Part shown: positions 57,201-64,000 of the stretch, one piece after another
Numbering within the stretch: position 1 is the first letter of the stretch
Layout of the letters: every line of letters begins with the position of its first letter
DNA from: Acanthococcus lagerstroemiae
Lineage: Eukaryota > Arthropoda > Insecta > Hemiptera > Eriococcidae
Length of the DNA: 64,000 bases
Direction of reading: 5' to 3'
Assembly (NCBI GenBank): GCA_031841125.1
Contig: CM063111.1
Span: forward strand, 38,266,955 to 38,330,954
The notes under the pieces: model-generated
Database searches by the model: none
The model's input: only the letters and a program-made list of their open reading frames with translations
Told to the model about the DNA's origin: nothing
Made by a program: the position numbers and the translations under genes

Positions 57201-58435
57201 GGTATTAGCATAAAATCAATTTGGTCCTTATATTCCAAGTTCGGAGAGATCCATGTCCATTTATTTCTACTACTTTTCTTAAACCAAGTGTTTCCTATTC
57301 TTACACGCTGCTCGTAGCAGAAGTCAATCAAATGTTTTCCTATAATACTTCATTCCGTTCGCTATAACCGTAAAGATCTGGTACTAGTTCTTCTCCTAGG
57401 TTTCTTTTCCCAATCTTACTTTTAAAGTGTTCCATAATTGATACTTTGTGATTTGCGCTATAGACAAGATTTGAGAAACACTCTGATAATTTATCATAAA
57501 AGACTTCAACTTCTAATTTACTCGCTACTGATGTGGGGGGCATAGACCTGAATTAAAGTAATCGTTGTGTTCTTACCTGTCTCAAAAGTAACCATCGCGA
57601 TATGATCTGATATTCCTACGAATTTTATCATTTTATAGTCAACTCTTTATTGATTAAAAAGCCCACCCTCTTTTGACCTGGTGTTTCGCCGTAATAACAA
57701 CGTAAATTACCTTTTTTGGTTCTCTTGCTACCCCGCGCGTTTTACTTCTGCTAATCCTAGTATGTCAGTGTTTTTCTTTTCCTGGACTACTTCTAATTCT
57801 AATAGTGTATCGGTACTACTTAGAGACCTTACATTGAAACTTGCAATATGTATCTGAATTTGTAATTTCTTACTAGGTCACTATTTTTAAAGCATTTTCA
57901 ACGGAAGTACATATTTCGATTGCTCTCCGCATGTATTCGCTTTGAGGTCCAGAACTCATGTGCCTACATTTAAGTACCTTCAGTCCATTTCCAATCCTCT
58001 AACGTACCACTGTTTTTGTTTTTTTGTTTCAGGTGAGTGTTGATTTCTCAATGATATCATGACTTGAGTTGCGAAACTAACAACGTATTCGTAAGTACCT
58101 CACAACATAAGTATGTTTTTGATCTTTTTCAGTAAATATATTTCGCTCTGGAAGAAGGAATTTCCCCCTCTACCCTCCCCGTGAAGCTTCGCCTATGCGA
58201 AATAGGGACATTTTGAATTCCTATTACAAATATCGCATCAAATTTTGATCCTTCTCCCAGGTTCTTAACGAACATCGTGTGTCAAAAAGAACTAAGAACA
58301 TTTATGAACTTTTCTTCTGGAGGGAGGGGGCAATATATTTTCCGTTTTCCTAGGTAACGAAAAAAATTTCAATGGGAAATTCTCCCATTTGCCCTTATTC
58401 TGTACTGACGAGCCTGGTTGGTCCAAAAAACTCGA
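57201..58435 (-). pseudogene. RTE-clade LINE, 5' leader and endonuclease (copy 2)
   Basis: Minus strand: an upstream frame MSSGPQSEYMRRAIEICTSV, then the endonuclease in several frames (ASFNVRSLSSTDTLLELE, GLAEVKRAG, INKEL region, VYAPPTSVASKLEVEVFYDK, SKIGKRNLGEE, FCYEQRVRIGNTWFKK, KWTWISPN, DQIDFMLI). Homology with 17579-18695 continues about 400 bases upstream of the coding start, so both copies share a leader. The fragment ends at IDFMLI (57201), so RT is missing. It is better preserved than copy 1. Confidence 0.82.
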
Positions 58436-58719
58436 ATTTCGGACCTAAAATCATCAAAATTGCCTTGACTGTAAGAATGGAACGAAGTTTCGATATAAGA
58501 GTTTTGTTAATTGGCGATTATAAATGTCACATCAAATTTTACATCTGGTACTATTTAAGGGGAAATATTCAATTGCACGAGAAGAAGAAATGGTTGACAC
58601 GAGAGCAATATGCACAAGAAAAGAAAGGAAGAGAGCTACTTTAAAAAAAAATGATATTCCGAGACGATTCACGCACGAGATATTCGTAGGTGTCAACGAG
58701 AAACCTGTTCTGCAGCGAG
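58436..58719. other. No gene recognised
   Basis: Spacer; open frames on both strands show no motif. Confidence 0.35.
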
Positions 58720-59345
58720 AAAAATCATGAATCATTGGAAAATGTTGAGGATGTATGAGAAATGCGAAGGTAGATGGGTTGACTTCGACGACTACAAATC
58801 TTGGCGAACTGAAATTTGGAGGATCATTGTAACACCTGCTGGCATTACATGCACATGTCCGTTCTTCATGAAGAACAGGCAGTCAGGGACGTACCGAAGA
58901 GTTTTTCCTTGGCGGATAAAAGTTGTGAAAGCCCCAACTGACTGAACTCAGAATTCCCAAATATCAAAGCAAAAAAGAAATTGACCTGTTGGATTTTTCC
59001 AACTGACTCCACTCAAAATTTCCAAGTATCAACCCAAAAGAAGAAAAACCTTTTAACTGCCTAGGGGTTTTCCCAACTTCTAACTCAAATCTGAAGCATC
59101 AGGGGAGGGGGACTTTTTGTTGGATTTTCCTAACCAGCCTGACTGGAATGGTAAATTTACCCAATTGCTGAGTAAAAAATTGCTACTGGGGAGGGGCTAA
59201 GTTGCTCCCCTCCATCAGACCGTCCCTGCAGGCAGTGCAAGCATGCATTAGGTACTAAAATCAGGAGAAAGGAGGTCACTGTACCGCTAAAGGCTAAGAG
59301 TGTACCGCTCGGCCAGAAACGAAAGAGGGGACGACCGAAAAAAAA
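58720..59345 (+). pseudogene. Possible SWIM/AT-hook C-terminus of a Mutator-like transposase
   Basis: The plus-strand frame 58727-58945 contains the segment KSWRTEIWRIIVTPAGITCT followed by CPFFMKN, which resembles the first half of a SWIM zinc finger (CxC with a following C-x-H expected). The expected CKH is blurred (RQSGTYRR). About 320 bases later (59295-59345) the plus strand encodes VPLGQKRKRGRPKK, an AT-hook-like tail common at the end of MULE transposases. The intervening sequence has no clear homology and may be an insertion or decay. The family call is tentative; it could belong with the catalytic fragment at 50.3 kb. Confidence 0.45.
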
Positions 59346-59722
59346 CTAAAAAAGCATGAATTGTACCATGGTTTGTTGCGTCAATATCATTTTTTGTTCA
59401 GGTTCACAATGATTAATTTCGCGTGCAGAATAGTGTCGGGTGAATTTATTTACTCTCTGTGAGTGTGTATTTTTATTTAGTTCGATAATTGAAATCTCGT
59501 TCTATGAAATTATATTTCGTTCATTTTCATTTTTCCCCTGATCATTATTTTTACGAATATGTCTTGTGAAATACTTCATCTCTCGTTCATCATTTTTTAA
59601 TGCTGCTCACTCACTCTATTTTTCTCGTGCTTCCTCTTACTTCTCTCGGGCCGATAAATGGATCCCCTATTCAAGCTGCCAAAATTCAAATTTGATATTG
59701 ATGGGAAATAATCATTCCATAC
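59346..59722. other. No gene recognised
   Basis: Nothing detectable in this spacer. Confidence 0.35.
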
Positions 59723-59912
59723 ATAGGGGCGGATTAACCCTTTTTGGTGTAGGAAAAATATCAAAATTGGCGCCTCAGTTAGCTCTAGCGGCACACGTAA
59801 GGTACTATACTGCCCGACTTTTGTGTTGGAAAAAATGTTTTCGCCCCCTGATAACGTCCTTCTCTTATTTGCGCCCTAAGCAACCATGCTTACGTGTTCA
59901 TCCGCCCCTTGA
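59723..59912. mobile_element. Possible ~190-bp MITE with GGGGCGGAT ends
   Basis: AGGGGCGGATTAAC near 59725 is the approximate inverse of the sequence ending CATCCGCCCCTTG at 59910. Ends of this style occur on hAT-type small elements. A target duplication was not resolved. Confidence 0.45.
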
Positions 59913-60379
59913 AATTTCATACAGAGCTTTATAGATAGTTGTACACCAATTTTGTCGATACCGCGGTTATCGGATCCATTCGAGGTTTTGAATTTCTTCC
60001 ACTTTAGGATTTCTTCAATATTTTACTCATTTCTCCTTGAACTATATCTGCGGAGACCACGGTCTTCCATAAATCTTACACCATATTTGTGAACGAGTTG
60101 ATAGTTGAGTCCAGTTTTGTCAGATTCTTCATTTTACGTTGTTTTTTTTCTTCTTCAAAATCCTTGTCATTGGTGTTCTAATTTTAATTATAAAAAAAAA
60201 AATTTCCTGAAAATCTTTCTGCGTTATCGTATACGAGTTCATGAAAGAATGTTGATGTGGAATTGAGCTAAATTTTCAATTTTGTAGAATGCTAAACGTT
60301 TTAAGATTTTTTAGAAATTTTATCTTACTCGTTGATGACTCTTTCAAGGTGTCTTCAATTTTCTTCCAGTTTCTCCCAG
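59913..60379. other. No gene recognised
   Basis: AT-rich spacer. Confidence 0.35.
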
Positions 60380-60605
60380 CCATGGGTATACTTGAGCGAA
60401 AACCGTAAGGCTCCTCCGATACAAACTCAGTGGTTGACGTTTCCATGGAAATTCATTTTTTACTTTCAGCCATGGGTATACTTGAGCGAAAACCGTAACG
60501 CTTCCCCGACACGAATTCAGTGGTTGACATTTTCTGCGCCCTACGCGACTACAGTCTGCAACCGTGTTGCTAATATAAATTTCCATGGTAATTTTTTTCA
60601 AATGG
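60380..60605 (+). repeat. Dispersed repeat with internal tandem units (copy 2)
   Basis: GCCATGGGTATACTTGAGCG plus AAAACCGTAA occurs twice, about 95 bases apart, followed by ACGAATTCAGTGGTTGACAT and CTGCAACCGTGTTGC. These are the same blocks as at 16880-17245. Confidence 0.75.
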
Positions 60606-61802
60606 GACTAACAGCGTATGGAACTTCGTAGTATACTCTATGAATAATGTGAGTTTCAAAAATATCAAAGAATTTAAACTTTTTCAAAATGCAAGTTGAA
60701 AATTTTATTTTTTTGTTACAACCATGTGGCATCATGGGGTAGGTTGTATCGCACATCAGTGATGGTTGTAACATAAGAGAGTCTGGTTGTAACATATCGT
60801 AAAATTAGTTATATTAAGTCAACAAGATGTTATAAAAAAACTGTGAAGTACAAATGTTTCATTCAGGCAAAGAAGATTCATCCGAATTGCAATTTTTACA
60901 GTTAAATTGCGACCAGATCTGTTGGCTGCTTGTTATATTGATAAGCTCATCTTTTTAAAAACTTTTCCCACAGCTTCAAGCATTTCTTTTTTGGAACGCA
61001 TCCACTATCAGTCTTTTTCTCCCAGTTTCGAACCACTAAGCATAAAAATTTCATTAAAACGAAGAAACATGAGAAATAGGTATACACGTCAATATAGTAT
61101 TACAATCATTTCCACACAATCATTTGACAATGAAAATCTTTTTCTTTTTTTTTCTTACAAAACTTTAAAAATTAATAACTACTAAATTACAGGTATATTT
61201 TGGACGATTATAATACTCATTTTTTGTGTAAAACAATCTGATTTCTGTTTTTTGAGCCACAAAGGAAACAAAATATGTTTCTTCAAAAATTTACTTCCAA
61301 CGTTTAAAAGAGTTTTCTGATAATAATTCCACAAGTGCGAAATCTGTATAGATGGGAAACTTCGTTTTAGGCTTATTTTCACATCTTAATACCCATGCAT
61401 ATATACCACTAGAAGCGCTAAAGTCAAAATTATTTTCGAGATATTGTGACTGTTACAACCATACCCGGTCTCCCCTAAGTATGAGAACTCTACTATTCCT
61501 TTATTCCAAAAATCACAAGGGAAAAAATGAGACTTTCTCTTCGATAGGCCGAGACCCTAGTACACGAATGTATGTCCTCAGCATCTCTGAAATGCATAAC
61601 GTCTAATTTGTACTTATTGTTCATTCACTAGCAATAAGTTAGAACATCGAAATTGATCGCTTACTAGCTTGAAGAACAAATAAACAATTCTGTGCAAATT
61701 CACCCCTCCACATTCTTTTTGTTTTTAGTGTTTCACCAATTGCTGCATCACTATGCTGAGTAATACATAATAGTTTACTTTTATCATGACCTCGATCAGA
61801 TT
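60606..61802. other. No gene recognised
   Basis: The word GGTTGTAACAT recurs around 60715-60800 in both orientations; otherwise nothing. Confidence 0.35.
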
Positions 61803-61810
61803 CTGCGTGT

Positions 61811-61992
61811 CAGGGGCGTAGCCACGGGGGGAGGCGATTTTGGAGGTCTAACCCCCACCCCACCCCATCTGGCATCAGTCGAAAATGTAAAAAAATTAAA
61901 ATTTATTCCGGTAATAGTAAGTATTACACCCATAATGTTGTAAAAGTGAAACGACCCCCCCCCCCTTCACACCAATTCTGGCTACGCCACTG
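61811..61992. mobile_element. 182-bp hAT-type MITE with perfect 8-bp target duplication
   Basis: The left end CAGGGGCGTAGCCA and the inverted right end CAGTGGCGTAGCCA match at 13 of 14 bases. CTGCGTGT flanks both sides exactly (61803-61810 and 61993-62000). An 8-base duplication with CAG...CTG ends is diagnostic of hAT elements. Non-coding; includes G- and C-rich stretches. Confidence 0.9.
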
Positions 61993-62000
61993 CTGCGTGT

Positions 62001-62259
62001 AATGATACCAAACAACTACACTGCTGTGATAAGCAAAAATCACTCAACTACATAAAAAGTAAAATTTTTCAGAATTTGATGAACAACTCAACGTATAAAT
62101 ATAATCACGAATTTCTAATAGATGCACTTCAAAGTTGGTTTTGTTATTTTAAAACAATAAAAACATTCAAGGAAGCGACAGACTTTTTTTCTATCAGTAT
62201 ATCAGTCAAAATGCAGCGGAAATAAATAAAGTTAGAGCTGCATTTCCTCAGCCCCCGCC
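62001..62259. other. No gene recognised
   Basis: AT-rich spacer. Confidence 0.35.
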
Positions 62260-62269
62260 CACCCCGATA

Positions 62270-62640
62270 GACTTGAAACATGCGATTCGTTTCTGCTACG
62301 TTTTTGCTGGTTTGTGCTGAAAACCCCGTCGTTTGCGCTGTCATCCTTCCTATGATATTTCGGGACACTTTTTTTTCGGAGGGGGTTCTGTAGAAACGGG
62401 AGCACCCCAATTCCATCTAGGGGAGTGAAAATGGTGTCAATCGTTTGTGCTGAAAATTCCGTCGTTTGTGCTACCCCCTTCCTGAGATGCTCGGGAAAAC
62501 TTTTGGGGGCTCCCATTTTTACAGTCTTCCAAAACTTTTCCTGAGTATCTCAGGAAGAGGGCAGCACAAACAGAGGGATTTTCAGCGCAACCCAGCACAA
62601 ACGTAGCACAAACGGATGGTATATGTTTTAAGTATATCTG
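62270..62640. repeat. Foldback repeat with three TTTGTGCTG units
   Basis: A unit containing GTTTGTGCTGAAAA, CCGTCGTTTG and CTTCCTGAGATGCTCGGGAA appears in forward orientation at about 62300-62360 (degraded) and 62437-62510. It appears inverted at 62525-62620 (AGCACAAACAGAGGGATTTT). The inner pair forms a palindrome centred near 62518. Overlapping short open frames on the minus strand are by-products. Confidence 0.7.
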
Positions 62641-63442
62641 TGGGGGGGGCGTGGAAATGCCCCTAAAGTAGGCTGTAGACAAGGTTTTTTTGTAGTTTAA
62701 AAATAGATACTTTCATTGATAAATGTGATCAGGGAGATAAATGAAATATTTTAATATAAAAAATAGTTAGAGGTTTTTATTTTGCATCCAATGATACCAA
62801 TAGTGGTATACTGACAAAATTTGCAAGTAATTTTTGCTGATCACCGCAGTACAGTGTCCTCCGATTTGTACCCATTTTGCACAGAGAACTTGATAACGCT
62901 GTCTGGAAATAGCGGAATTACTACACGTTTGTTTTACACGAATGAAAACATATGTGTGCTAAGTCACCCCATGATTGCAAAGTCACCCCGTGTTGCGGCA
63001 TGGGAATTAAGCGATTGTCATTCTGTATTATAAAAAGCCTAGTCTTCTTCTTCGCAATCGGGAATTACAGTCCGACGTACCTAATAATTTTATTAATTTA
63101 AAGAATATAAATCCGATGTCTTCCTGTTTGAAACTCTAAGACCAATGGTACATTCGAATGTTCTTTTTAAAGAAAAGAACGTTTTATAAACTCAATAACA
63201 TTTGATCTGACTGCCTGAGGAACGTTTTTGTCCCGCTTCACCGGGCTTGCAATAAGAAGCAGAGAAAGTTACTGTGTGTGCTTCTTATTGCAGATCTGGA
63301 TTTACCGTGCACTTGACTGAAGTGACTCTCAACGTAAATGGCATAGCTCGGTAAGCATCGGAAGACTCTCGCCGGCATTAGGGTAGTGAAATTCACTCCA
63401 AATGTCTTAAGCCCAAGTTTAGCCCTCCATGTATCGTATATT
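62641..63442. other. No gene recognised
   Basis: No motif or repeat noticed, apart from a short G run at 62641-62650. Confidence 0.35.
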
Positions 63443-63552
63443 GTGGTCCCCTCGGCACTGATGCAATGCCCGAAAGGGTAGTTTCCGGGGTCGAGGGTGC
63501 GGTGTCATAGGGGCCACTTTGGCATGCGTGCGTCGCCATACGTCCCACCATA
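63443..63552 (+). repeat. R1-like LINE 3' end, isolated
   Basis: GGTGCGGTGTCATAGGGGCC and GGCATGCGTGCGTCGCC are the reverse complement of the 3' ends of the R1-like copies at 6.9 and 27.1 kb, so this is a third, plus-oriented 3' tail. No coding part is retained. Confidence 0.7.
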
Positions 63553-64000
63553 CCATCGTATATTTTGGTACTTTCTTCGTTTCTTCACTCGTTTAGCTCC
63601 TCCAAAAATGAAATCCCAGATCGGCCTTTGTTCTCGGGGGAGGGGCCAATTGCGCTGTTGCCCTCTCCTATGTATGTGTACTCATTTTGAGCGCAATTTC
63701 TCGATGCTTATCGTGCTATGCCCTGTCGAAAGGTACAAAGTTCATCCCGATTTCTGTCCGTTTTACTTTCGGTGAAAAATACGCTTTGAACTGAAAATCT
63801 CAATCGAAATAGTTTTTAGATTGAACTACATTTGTATCCATCAGTATCAATGAACAGATAGAAGAAAAGGTTAACTCTAGAAAAGGTTATTCCTTATGTC
63901 TAATTCTTTCACTCTGCAGTTTCCCTTATTTCGCCATCACTTATCTGGTTGGGCAGACGAACGACTTCCGCAATTGACTTGCGAATTGTCTCGCGTTAAA
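63553..64000. other. No gene recognised
   Basis: A 92-codon open frame (63497-63775) begins inside the R1-like tail and has no known motif. Confidence 0.35.

Noticed and set aside
61182..61606. Short open frames on both strands
   Set aside because: Lengths are those expected by chance in AT-rich DNA and no motif is present.

Overview
The window reads as an AT-rich arthropod genome segment, most likely an insect (the class is inferred from the repertoire of non-LTR retrotransposon, hAT and Mutator-like families; the order cannot be fixed from the sequence, and a hemipteran is only a guess). No host protein-coding gene, tRNA or rRNA is recognisable by eye. Almost everything identifiable is the remains of transposable elements, mostly broken, often nested.

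Layout. 0.8-1.6 kb: hAT transposase relic. 5.1-6.7 kb: a symmetrical foldback element whose long inverted arms are built from degenerate ~45-50 bp repeats. 6.9-10.2 kb: a TA-flanked non-autonomous DNA element that has been invaded by a 5'-truncated R1-like retrotransposon. 10.2-11.1 kb: 3' end of an L2/CR1-like LINE (plus strand). 12.1-16.3 kb: a longer minus-strand copy of the same LINE group, split by a 1.48-kb inverted-repeat DNA transposon. 17.6-20.1 kb: an RTE endonuclease fragment, then a Mutator-like-looking inverted-repeat element holding another RTE tail. 21.1-21.7 kb: a third L2-like tail. 22.5-25.3 kb: a second, larger inverted-repeat structure with a core of the same short repeats as the 5.1-kb foldback. 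27.1-28.8 kb: R1-like and RTE 3' fragments side by side. 32.5-37.5 kb: dispersed repeats, a 1.47-kb inverted-repeat element and a 395-bp local duplication. 37.6-39.4 kb: a hAT transposase with a recognisable 90-bp intron. 39.9-40.6 kb: RTE endonuclease. 44-46.5 kb: three small inverted-repeat elements and an AT-rich array. 47.1-48.9 kb: a Jockey-like element interrupted by a 3-copy ~289-bp satellite. 50.1-51.1 kb: a Mutator-like element with a perfect 9-bp target duplication. 53.1-58.4 kb: I-like, L2-like and two RTE fragments abutting one another. 58.7-59.3 kb: possible SWIM/AT-hook tail of a Mutator-like transposase. 59.7-63.6 kb: small hAT-type MITEs, a foldback repeat and an R1-like 3' tail.

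How the parts relate. The retrotransposon relics keep endonuclease, reverse transcriptase, RNase H and Cys-rich C-terminal motifs, so families and damage can be read (nonsense codons, indels, 5' truncations). The non-autonomous elements are recognised by inverted ends and target duplications. Nesting gives relative ages: the R1-like copy is younger than the DNA element it sits in, the TA-element is younger than the L2-like LINE it splits, and the satellite lies inside a Jockey copy. The most unusual structures are the two inverted arrays (5.1-6.7 and 22.5-25.3 kb), which could fold into very long hairpins, and the satellite inside the Jockey copy. All family assignments come from reading motifs without a database search.
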